DNA of 7,815 nt from contig CAZPUJ010000602.1 in assembly GCA_964589725.1 (NCBI GenBank), forward strand, positions 1 to 7,815, written 5' to 3'. How positions within the stretch are numbered: the first letter of the stretch is position 1; each line of letters begins with the position of its first letter. Shown here in pieces: positions 1-6,013 of the stretch. The translations under genes were made by a program, and so were the position numbers. The notes under the pieces were generated by a model. The model was not told the DNA's origin, made no database searches, and saw nothing but the letters and a program-made list of their open reading frames with translations. This DNA is from CAYSHJ01 sp964589725. GTDB lineage: Bacteria > Planctomycetota > Planctomycetia > Planctomycetales > Planctomycetaceae.

Positions 1-605
1 CGATCCGCCCCGACGGCACCGGCTTGAAACGGCTCACCGACTCGCCCGGCTACGACGCGGAGGGAAGTTACTCACCCGACGGCAAGCAGATCGTCTTCAC
101 GTCCTCGCGCGACGGTGATCCCGACCTCTACCTCATGAACGCGGACGGCTCGAACGTGCGGCAACTGACGAACGTCGACGGCTATGACGGCGGCCCATTT
201 TTCTCGCCTGACGGCCAATGGGTCATCTTCCGCAGCGACCGCCACAAAGAACATATGCTGCAACTGTTCATCATCTCCGTCGACGGCAAGCGCGAGGTGC
301 AACTGACCACAAATCTGGACCAGGTCAATTGGTGCCCCTTCTTGCATCCGTCTGGCAAATACCTCGTCTGGTCCGGAGCCGATTACTCGCAAGGCCCGCG
401 TTCGGCGAACTTCAACCTCTTTACCTTGGACCTCGACTTCAGCGGCGATCTGCCGAAGGCCGGTCAGGTCACTCAAATCACCGACCACAAAGCCGCCGAC
501 GTGCTGCCCGTCTTCAGCCCCGACGGTTCCAAATTGATGTGGACTTCCACACGATCCGCCGATGGCTCCAGCCAACTCTGGATCGCCGACTGGCTTCGGA
601 AGTAG
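1..605 (+). CDS. TolB/PD40-type beta-propeller protein, C-terminal part (5' end outside window)
   Basis: The frame is open from base 3 to a TAG at 603-605, so the gene starts upstream; the TTG at 24 is inside the protein and is not needed as a start. About 200 residues are visible. They form four blade-like repeats, each with an LT/IT turn, then an SPDG (or HPSG) motif, a V(F/I)xSxR-type strand and an L(Y/F)-x(2)-(A/D)-DG-type strand: SPDGKQIVFTSSRDG, SPDGQWVIFRSDR, HPSGKYLVWSG and SPDGSKLMWTSTRS. This is the PD40/TolB propeller pattern. Such propellers are usually exported and bind proteins or sugars, or precede a peptidase or amidohydrolase domain. Here nothing follows the propeller, so it ends the protein. 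The N-terminal part, including any signal peptide or catalytic domain, is not visible, so the function is unassigned. No symbol is given because the TolB of the Tol-Pal complex cannot be told apart from the many other PD40 proteins. Confidence 0.85.
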   Translation, partial: IRPDGTGLKRLTDSPGYDAEGSYSPDGKQIVFTSSRDGDPDLYLMNADGSNVRQLTNVDGYDGGPFFSPDGQWVIFRSDRHKEHMLQLFIISVDGKREVQLTTNLDQVNWCPFLHPSGKYLVWSGADYSQGPRSANFNLFTLDLDFSGDLPKAGQVTQITDHKAADVLPVFSPDGSKLMWTSTRSADGSSQLWIADWLRK

Positions 606-646
606 CTCACGGCGTCAATCTGGTGGATGGATCATGGCACGTCATG

Positions 647-687
647 CCCCTCACCCTGACCCTCTCCCCCTGATGCGGGGGAGAGGG
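647..687 (+). repeat. REP-like GC-rich hairpin repeat, single copy
   Basis: CCCCTCACCC (647-656) leads into a perfect 11-bp stem: CCCTCTCCCCC at 660-670, loop TGATGC 671-676, GGGGGAGAGGG at 677-687. The same stem and the same CCCTCACCC leader occur twice more, in inverted arrangement, at 7603-7708. Only the loop differs between copies (TGATGC, GCATC, GCGGC), so the stem sequence is conserved and the loop is not. It lies 42 bases after the propeller gene stop and could act as an RNA 3'-end structure, but it has no T-tract. It looks like a dispersed intergenic repeat family. Confidence 0.85.
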
Positions 688-732
688 AACCAGAACGACG
701 AACGTGCTTGGGGCGGCGGAGCCGCAACCAAA

Positions 733-830
733 CTAACCCGAAGCGTCAGCGAGGGCGGACGCTCCGAGCTACAGAGATTTTTCAATCCAAACTTTGTGAA
801 ACGCCCGACCTCGCTGACGCTTCGGGTTAG
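733..830. repeat. 98-bp palindromic intergenic element with 22-bp terminal inverted repeats
   Basis: The left arm 733-754 (beginning CTAACCCGAAGCGTCAGCG) is matched perfectly over 22 bases by the reverse complement of 809-830 (ending CGCTGACGCTTCGGGTTAG). Pairing continues imperfectly a few bases inward (GCGGACG against TCGGGCG). The 54-base core 755-808 is more AT-rich and holds no credible gene. Size and terminal inverted repeats fit a miniature transposon-like or REP-type element. No target-site duplication is evident. It occupies most of the spacer before birA, ending 62 bases before that ATG, so it could influence the birA leader. Confidence 0.8.
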
Positions 831-892
831 TGTGTCGGCGCAAAATCTTTACGTGGCGCGAAGATTTCAAACGTTTGCAGTGAAGTAGACCT

Positions 893-1681
893 ATGGCCCC
901 CGACGACCTCCGTCGCCTTAAGGACGAGACCTTTCTCACCGGGATCGAGGTGCATGAACAAATCGCCTCGACCAATGACCGCGCACTCGAATTGTGCAGG
1001 AACTACGACCAACAAACTCCGTGGCTCGTCATCACGCAGCGACAAACAGCCGGGCGGGGCAGAGGCTCCAATCGCTGGTGGTCGGACGGCGATTCGCTGC
1101 TCTGCTCGGTGATCATCGACCCGGTCAAACTCAACCTGCCCGAAGCGACATGGCCGCGCGTCTCGCTCTGCGCGGGAGCCGCGATGTGCGAGGTGCTGGC
1201 TCGCAATGTCGCTGGTTGGCCGCATGTGACCGTCGGGCTGAAGTGGCCGAATGACGTGTGGCTCAGCGGCCGAAAAGTCTGCGGCATTCTCGTAGAAGTT
1301 CCGCCGCAACCACGCGGCCGGCTGGTGATCGGCGTCGGTCTGAATGTGAACAACTCGCTCGCCTCCGCGCCGCCGCAACTACAAACGATGGCAACCTCCT
1401 TGCGCAACGCCAGCGGCACAGAACACGACGTGTCGACGTTGCTGATCGACTGGCTGCAGCAACTCGAAGCCGACTTGAAGACCCTTGCGGCCGAGGATGC
1501 TTCGTTGGCCGAGCGTTGTCGCAATCGTTGCGTGCTCACGGGGCGAGTTGTATCGCTCGACACGGGCGGCCAGATTGCGACGGGCGAGTGTCTGGGCATC
1601 GCCGACGATGGTGCGTTGCGTCTGCGACTGACCAACGGGGAACAACGTTTTTACGGCGGCACTGTTCGCGACATCGCGTAG
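893..1681 (+). CDS. birA: Biotin--[acetyl-CoA-carboxylase] ligase, class I (no DNA-binding domain)
   Basis: The enzyme activates biotin with ATP to biotinyl-5'-AMP and transfers it to the target lysine of biotin carboxyl carrier proteins, chiefly of acetyl-CoA carboxylase, in the cytoplasm. The 262 residues carry the family signatures in order: a substrate-binding STN near residues 26-28, the biotin/adenylate loop GRGRG at 54-58 followed by a Trp pair (62-63), KWPND at 117-121 with the key Lys117, GILVE at 131-135, and VIGVGLNVNN at 145-154. Residues 213-262 match the small SH3-like C-terminal domain (TGRVVSLDTGG...GECLGI...G). The protein starts directly at the catalytic domain and lacks the N-terminal helix-turn-helix of E. 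coli BirA, so it should be a ligase without repressor activity. ATG 893 is the natural start for this domain, although the Shine-Dalgarno is weak (GAAG at 882-885). Its stop codon overlaps a hairpin, and the downstream gene is convergent. Confidence 0.95.
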   Translation: MAPDDLRRLKDETFLTGIEVHEQIASTNDRALELCRNYDQQTPWLVITQRQTAGRGRGSNRWWSDGDSLLCSVIIDPVKLNLPEATWPRVSLCAGAAMCEVLARNVAGWPHVTVGLKWPNDVWLSGRKVCGILVEVPPQPRGRLVIGVGLNVNNSLASAPPQLQTMATSLRNASGTEHDVSTLLIDWLQQLEADLKTLAAEDASLAERCRNRCVLTGRVVSLDTGGQIATGECLGIADDGALRLRLTNGEQRFYGGTVRDIA

Positions 1682-1701
1682 GACGGATTGCCAATCCGTC
1701 C
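1681..1701. terminator. Compact hairpin between convergent genes; possible bidirectional terminator or repeat remnant
   Basis: A perfect 9-bp stem, GGACGGATT (1681-1689) and AATCCGTCC (1693-1701), has a 3-base loop GCC. Its first base is the last base of the birA TAG stop. It sits in a 40-base gap between birA and the convergent cyclophilin gene ending at 1722, where a hairpin could stop transcription from either side. There is no T-tract on either strand, so intrinsic termination is only inferred. I recall related short palindromes (a GGACGGATTGGCAATCCG type) as dispersed repeats in planctomycetes, so it may be a member of such a family. Confidence 0.5.
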
Positions 1702-1721
1702 CTCTGACGCCTGCGACCACC

Positions 1722-2486
1722 TCACTTCTCGCTCTCCGCCTGAGCGTCCGTCTTCGATTCGTCCGGTGACTTGCTCTCGGCGTCCGGGTCGAGGATTGTG
1801 GCATTCTTGTCGAAGATTGTGGCTTTCTTGATGTAGTCCAAGTCAGGAAATGCCGCGTTCAAGTATTTGTTCCCTTGCACCTGGATCTGACTCTGAGCGG
1901 GGTCTTCGCCGTGCTTGGCGTTGATCGCGTCGACGACCTCCATACCTCCCTCGACGACATGGCCGAACGGCGTGAAGCCGTCGGCATCCAACCGGCTGTT
2001 GTCTGCGTAGTTGATGAAAAGCTGCGTGCTGCGTGAATTGGGAGCACCGCTCTTCGCGTAGGTGATGAAGCCTCGTGTGTTTGACTTGCGGTTCTCACCG
2101 GCCGGCTTGTCGTCCGGGATGTTGGCGTCGCGCCACTCGTCCATGACTTTCGGATCACCATTGATGCCCCACTGCGCCATGAAGCCCGGCATCACGCGAA
2201 AGAAACGGCAGTCGTCATAGAAGCCGCTTTTCACCAGTTCGTAAAACCGAGCGGCCCCGTTCGGCGACCAGTCGCGATGCACCTCGACGACGAAGTCTCC
2301 CTTCGAGGTTTCGAATTTCACTTGGAATTGTTCGGGAATGCCTTCGAAGCTCGGTTCGTTCGCGGCGGACTTTTCGAGCGGCGGGCCCATGCGCAACGGT
2401 GGTTCGGTCGGCTTCTCCCGAGAACAACCCGCCAACGTGGCGGCAGCAATAACTCCACAAAATTGACGTCGAGTGATGTGCGGCAT
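1722..2486 (-). CDS. Cyclophilin-type peptidyl-prolyl cis-trans isomerase, Tat/lipoprotein
   Basis: The 254-residue protein should catalyse cis-trans isomerisation of Xaa-Pro bonds as an exported, lipid-anchored folding factor. The N-terminus has a twin arginine (R6-R7 in TRRQF), a hydrophobic stretch and lipobox LAGC with Cys21. A linker follows, then the cyclophilin domain from about residue 54. Active-site residues are present: R97 with F102, M103 and Q105 (FRVMPGFMAQ, the CypA R55/F60/M61/Q63 set), and the NSRSTQLF segment supplies the later Gln and Phe. The Trp of human CypA is not evident (NSRLDADGFTPFG), as in many bacterial forms. The tail is acidic (Asp/Glu/Ser/Lys-rich). ATG 2486 is chosen because AGGAG lies 5 bases upstream and the signal peptide starts there. 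The frame stays open further upstream through a repeat, which is not coding. The domain is about 79% identical by hand alignment to the C-terminus of the preceding gene, 103 bases upstream on the same strand. Confidence 0.93.
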   Translation of the reverse strand: MPHITRRQFCGVIAAATLAGCSREKPTEPPLRMGPPLEKSAANEPSFEGIPEQFQVKFETSKGDFVVEVHRDWSPNGAARFYELVKSGFYDDCRFFRVMPGFMAQWGINGDPKVMDEWRDANIPDDKPAGENRKSNTRGFITYAKSGAPNSRSTQLFINYADNSRLDADGFTPFGHVVEGGMEVVDAINAKHGEDPAQSQIQVQGNKYLNAAFPDLDYIKKATIFDKNATILDPDAESKSPDESKTDAQAESEK

Positions 2487-2491
2487 TCTTT

Positions 2492-2496
2492 CTCCT
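2492..2496 (-). promoter_or_regulatory. Ribosome binding site AGGAG that fixes the cyclophilin start
   Basis: On the minus strand AGAGGAGA precedes ATG 2486 with 5 bases between AGGAG and the ATG. This selects 2486 over in-frame upstream ATGs such as 2582, which lies within the palindromic repeat and has no comparable site. Confidence 0.75.
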
Positions 2497-2514
2497 CTAC
2501 GAAAACGTTTTTTT

Positions 2515-2579
2515 ACAGAAAAATGGCGGACAGAAAGATGGTCCATCGCGGACAATTTTCCTGTCCCACATTTTTCTGT
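2515..2579. repeat. 65-bp palindromic element between the two cyclophilin-encoding genes
   Basis: The left arm ACAGAAAAATGGCGGACAG (2515-2533) pairs with the right arm CTGTCCCACATTTTTCTGT (2561-2579): 19 bases with 2 mismatches. Smaller palindromes lie inside: GATGG-T-CCATC at 2537-2547 and GGACA...TGTCC at 2550-2566. The element fills most of the 103-base gap after the kinase fusion gene. Read on the minus strand it has no stop codon and runs in frame into the downstream lipoprotein gene, which can make gene callers place that start too far upstream. It could form an RNA hairpin that limits read-through. I recall similar ACAGAAAAATG palindromes as dispersed in planctomycetes, but only one copy is in this window. 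Confidence 0.75.
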
Positions 2580-2589
2580 CATGACGACT

Positions 2590-5500
2590 TCATTTCGAGT
2601 TTTCCACAATCGTGGCCTTCTTGATGGAGTCCAAGTCCGGGAACTGCTTGTTGAGGTACGCGTTGCCTTGTTCCTGAATCGCGCCTTGATTGGGCCGTTC
2701 GCCGTGCTTGGCGTTGATTTTGTCAACGACGTCCATGCCCTCAATGACTTCGCCGAACGGTGTGAAGCCATCTTTGTCGAGCCGGCTGTTGTCGCCGTAG
2801 TTGATGAAGAGCTGTGTCGTGCGCGAGTTCGGTCGTCCCGACTTCCCATACGTGATAAAGCCCCGTTTGTTGGACTTGCGGTTCTTGCCAGTCGGCTTGT
2901 CGTCCTGGATGTTGGCGTCGCGCCACTTGTCCTGGACTTTGGGATCGCCGTTGATGCCCCATTGCACCATGAAGCCTGGGATCACGCGGAAGTACCGGCA
3001 ATCGTTGTAGAAACCGGCCTTCACCGTGTCGTAAAACCGAGCGGCCCCATTCGGCGACCAGTCGCGATGGACCTCGATCAGGATTTCTCCCTTCGAAGTT
3101 TCGAACTTTACTTGAAAAATGGCCGGGATGTCTTCGGGCTTGGAAGCTTTATCCTTTTTCCAGGCGTACTCCGGTGTTCCCAGCACTGACAGAGGATCTG
3201 GCATGGGGCTTCTCTGGGAACCTCCGGGCGGGGACGGGGAAACTCCGGCTGGCGGTTGAACGTCGGCAGCAGCAACCCCGGAAAAAACGCCCGAGAGACT
3301 ACGTGCCGGGATCGGTCGCAAAGCCTCTCCAGGCTCCCACACCTTGACCGTCCGATCCCAACTTGCGGATGCCAGCAGTTTCCCATCCGCGCTAAACGCC
3401 ACGCTGGTGACCAAGTCGGTGTGCCCTTTCAACGTGAGCGTCTCCTGACCGCTCGTGGTATCCCACACCTTTACCGTCTGATCGAAGCTTGTCGACGCCA
3501 CGCGTTTCCCGTCCGCGCTAAACGCGACGCTCGTGACCCTATCGGTGTGCCCTTTCAACGTGAGCGTCTCGTGACCGCTCGTGGCGTCCCACACCTTCAC
3601 CGTTTGATCCCCGCTAGCCGACGCCAGCCGTTTCCCGTCCGCGCTAAACGTCACGCTCCTGACCTCGCTCGTGTGCCCCTTCAACGTGAGCGTCTCCTGA
3701 CCGCTCGTGACGTCCCACACCTTTACCGTCTGATCCCAGCTTGCCGACGCCAGCCGTTTCTCGTCCGCGCTAAACGCCACGCTCGTGACCCTGTCGGTGT
3801 GCCCTATTAACGTGAGCATTTCCTGTCCACTCGTGGGATCCCACACCTTCACCGTCTTATCATCGCTTGCCGACGCCAGCCGTTTCCCGTCCGCGCTAAG
3901 CGCCACGCTCGTGACCGCGCCGGTGTGCCCTTTCAACGTGAGCGTCTCCTGACCGCTCGTGGCGTCCCACACTTTTACCGTCTTATCATCGCTTGCCGAC
4001 GCCAGCCTTTTCCCGTCCGTGCTAAACGCCACGCTCGTGACCGCGCCAGTGTGCCCTTTCAACGTGAGCGTCTCCTGACCGCTCGTCGCGTCCCACACAT
4101 TCACCATCTTGTCATAGCTCGCCGACGCCAGCCATTTCCCGTCCGCGCTGAAACTCACACTTAACACTTCACGTGTGTGTCCGGTGAAAGTCGCCGACTC
4201 GTGAACATTCGCCACATTCCACGCGGGCTCAGTTGCTGCATTCGGCGCATCGCCCGCAATCTGTCCGTCCGTCACCGCGTTTGTGCCGGAGGTTGACGCG
4301 TTTTGCGAACCTTGGCTCGAGGCTGGCGACGGTATGGGTGCAACCGTCAGTGACTGCTCACGAGGTCTTGTCGAAAGCCAATAAACAAAGCTGCTGGCCA
4401 GCAAAAGCAAACCACAGCCGATGGCCATCAGGCTTGCCCCCGCTTGCTGAACCGAGTGCGTGTATTTGGGCGTGAAACGTGCATCGTCGCGATCGCGCCT
4501 GCGCAGCCACAAGCCAGTGCCCAGGTTAGCCAGGCTGCCAATGCCTGCCACGAACGTGAAAGGCACCAGCGAACCGACGATGAAACTTTGCAGAATCGAG
4601 AATGCTACCAGTCCCAGAGTCCCCGCCGCCAGATAGGCGCGGATTCGCTCCGGCGGGAATCTCTGAGGCGGTTCCTCGATCGCCGGTTTCCGCCGTTTCC
4701 GAGCTTTTTCTTCGGTCTCTTCGAGGGCCTGCGTCAGCCATCCCTCGTCATCGGTGTCGTCCGAGATCGTTCTATCGCGGTCGATCCGAGCCGGAGCCTT
4801 GGCCGCCGTGTTCGCGACCGCATCCTCGATCATCCACGAGCGACGAAACTTCCCGTTTTTTGGGGTCACGCCGAGCACCTGCCGCGCGCGTTGCTCGACA
4901 TCGCGCGTCACGGGTTGGATGCGGCCGTCGAGGCAGAGTTGCTCGGTGTACGGCGTCTCCACCAGCGGAGCTTGCGAGGCCACGGCCAAGCGCGCCACCC
5001 AGGCTTGCAATTCGGCGTCTCCGGTCTCCCACAATTCATGCAGCACTGGCGACTTCGCGGGAGACTCAAAATCGGACCGACGGAACAGCAGGTTGTCTCC
5101 GTTGTCATAGGCTTTCCACAGCCGCGCTCCGTCTGGACGACTCAGGCAGCGGAGCGCGCAGGCGATGACGAGGTGCGGAAAGAAGTCGATCTCTGGGGAG
5201 AACACATTCTGCTTGGCGCGTTGAGGATGTTGATAGCAGGGGTGCCCAACCTCACCTGGAGGTTGTCCGGCCAGCGAGCGAACCCACATCCCGTCGTAGT
5301 CGATCAGCCGCAACGCGAGCTTTCCTTCGCTGGAGCCGGGAACCAGCATCACGTTGCCGTGTTGCAGGTCTCCGTGAGCGACGCCGGCTTCACGAAGCAG
5401 CGGCAGCATTTTCAACCACAGCGGAAAGAAGGCCGTCAGAAACCGCGGCCTCGACAGATACTCCGTCACGAACTGCCGCAGCGTCAGACCTTCGACCCAG

Positions 5501-5850
5501 TCCATCTTCACGACGGGATACCACTCGCCCCGAATTTTCATTCCGTGTTCGAGGTATTTGAACTCGACGGTGAACGGCAGCCGCGCCGCTTCGAGTTGCC
5601 GGCTGATTTCGCGATAGCGTTCATTCAAGCGAGCCATCGGCCGCGTGAAGCACTTGACCGCCCACTGCTTTTGACCATCGCGCGAGCGGAATTGGTACAC
5701 GTCGGCGAAGTTGCCGGCACACGGCGGTTTCGGCAAACCGTTATCCAGCGTCGCCACTTCGGCGGACTTCAGATCCGGGTCCGAGCAGCAGACATCCGGC
5801 ATCTGCACCGCTTCGAAATAGTCGCTGGAGATGGGCCAGTAGTTCGGCAT
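2590..5850 (-). CDS. Membrane protein kinase-like / WD40 propeller / cyclophilin fusion protein
   Basis: This 1086-residue protein has five parts. (1) Residues ~40-340 form a protein-kinase-like domain: a degenerate glycine loop (AGNFADVY 45-52), VAIK-type Lys66 (WAVK), catalytic loop HGDLQHGN 159-166 (Asp161, Asn166), Asp184 in LIDYDG in place of DFG, YQHP 206-209 where APE is expected, and Asp222 (EIDFF) as the likely helix-F Asp. (2) A charged stretch (~365-400) precedes hydrophobic segments at about 405-425, 428-449 and 472-492. The Arg-rich loop 450-457 fits a cytoplasmic kinase and an external C-terminal half. (3) Seven WD40 units of 42 residues span 552-845, enough for a closed propeller. 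(4) A Pro/Ser-rich linker covers about 860-890. (5) A cyclophilin domain covers 907-1086 with R955, F960, M961, Q963, Q1013 and F1015 in place. The ATG at 5850 has no strong Shine-Dalgarno; a later start such as Met17 is possible. A role as an envelope sensor or scaffold with isomerase activity is inference; ligand and kinase substrate are unknown. Confidence 0.92.
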   Translation of the reverse strand: MPNYWPISSDYFEAVQMPDVCCSDPDLKSAEVATLDNGLPKPPCAGNFADVYQFRSRDGQKQWAVKCFTRPMARLNERYREISRQLEAARLPFTVEFKYLEHGMKIRGEWYPVVKMDWVEGLTLRQFVTEYLSRPRFLTAFFPLWLKMLPLLREAGVAHGDLQHGNVMLVPGSSEGKLALRLIDYDGMWVRSLAGQPPGEVGHPCYQHPQRAKQNVFSPEIDFFPHLVIACALRCLSRPDGARLWKAYDNGDNLLFRRSDFESPAKSPVLHELWETGDAELQAWVARLAVASQAPLVETPYTEQLCLDGRIQPVTRDVEQRARQVLGVTPKNGKFRRSWMIEDAVANTAAKAPARIDRDRTISDDTDDEGWLTQALEETEEKARKRRKPAIEEPPQRFPPERIRAYLAAGTLGLVAFSILQSFIVGSLVPFTFVAGIGSLANLGTGLWLRRRDRDDARFTPKYTHSVQQAGASLMAIGCGLLLLASSFVYWLSTRPREQSLTVAPIPSPASSQGSQNASTSGTNAVTDGQIAGDAPNAATEPAWNVANVHESATFTGHTREVLSVSFSADGKWLASASYDKMVNVWDATSGQETLTLKGHTGAVTSVAFSTDGKRLASASDDKTVKVWDATSGQETLTLKGHTGAVTSVALSADGKRLASASDDKTVKVWDPTSGQEMLTLIGHTDRVTSVAFSADEKRLASASWDQTVKVWDVTSGQETLTLKGHTSEVRSVTFSADGKRLASASGDQTVKVWDATSGHETLTLKGHTDRVTSVAFSADGKRVASTSFDQTVKVWDTTSGQETLTLKGHTDLVTSVAFSADGKLLASASWDRTVKVWEPGEALRPIPARSLSGVFSGVAAADVQPPAGVSPSPPGGSQRSPMPDPLSVLGTPEYAWKKDKASKPEDIPAIFQVKFETSKGEILIEVHRDWSPNGAARFYDTVKAGFYNDCRYFRVIPGFMVQWGINGDPKVQDKWRDANIQDDKPTGKNRKSNKRGFITYGKSGRPNSRTTQLFINYGDNSRLDKDGFTPFGEVIEGMDVVDKINAKHGERPNQGAIQEQGNAYLNKQFPDLDSIKKATIVENSK
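3316..4197 (-). repeat. Seven tandem 126-bp units encoding the WD40 propeller
   Basis: The unit encodes TLTLKGHTxxVTSVAFSADG, then KRLASASxDxTVKVWDxTSGQE; seven copies run without a gap. DNA similarity is high; for example the GTGCCC start of the block on the plus strand recurs exactly 126 bases apart at 3421 and 3547. The first unit (4072-4197) is the most divergent, and the last loses its TSGQE end after the Trp. Differences concentrate at unit positions 9, 10, 28, 30 and 37, while framework positions (GHT, SV, SADGK, VWD) hardly change. This indicates recent amplification or gene conversion plus selection on surface residues. Confidence 0.93.
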
Positions 5851-6013
5851 GCGCGTCAGACTCTCGACAGGTGAGAAGCGTTCGAAATCTCAATCAGTGG
5901 CGCTGACATCGCCCGTGTTCGCCGAAAATCAGTTCAATGTTCGTAAGCAGCGTAACAAAAGGTCGCGAAACGGCCAGACGAAGTGCGGTCGAAGCGTCTT
6001 TCGCCAAGCCGCA
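5851..6013. other. Intergenic spacer between rhaB and the kinase-fusion gene
   Basis: These 163 bases separate two minus-strand genes. I see no palindromic repeat, no hairpin with a T-tract and no convincing -35/-10 pair. A promoter for the large gene would be expected here; the only -35-like hexamer noticed on the minus strand (TTGTTA, near 5950-5960) lacks a matching -10 box. Confidence 0.4.

Noticed and set aside
562..888. Plus-strand 108-codon frame in the spacer before birA
   Set aside because: It overlaps the propeller gene end and is composed mostly of two repeat elements; its translation resembles no ordinary protein.
2487..2849. N-terminal extension of the cyclophilin lipoprotein to an ATG at 2849
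   Set aside because: The extra 121 residues overlap the fusion gene in another frame and the palindrome. The Tat/lipobox signal and AGGAG support 2486.
3256..4164. Plus-strand frames with repetitive Arg/His-rich peptides across the WD40 array
   Set aside because: They are the reverse-strand reading of the 126-bp WD40 units; the periodicity comes from the real minus-strand gene.
3316..4197. Regular tandem repeats considered as a CRISPR array or satellite
   Set aside because: The unit is 126 bp, in frame, without repeat/spacer alternation, and encodes canonical WD40 blades.
4444..5874. Long plus-strand open frame (476 codons) opposite the kinase-like domain
   Set aside because: It is antisense to a domain with clear kinase motifs; its translation is Arg/His/Gln-rich with no recognisable fold. 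It is a shadow of a GC-rich gene.
5851..6013. Promoter for the kinase-fusion gene
   Set aside because: No -35/-10 pair with proper spacing could be identified by eye, so none is annotated.
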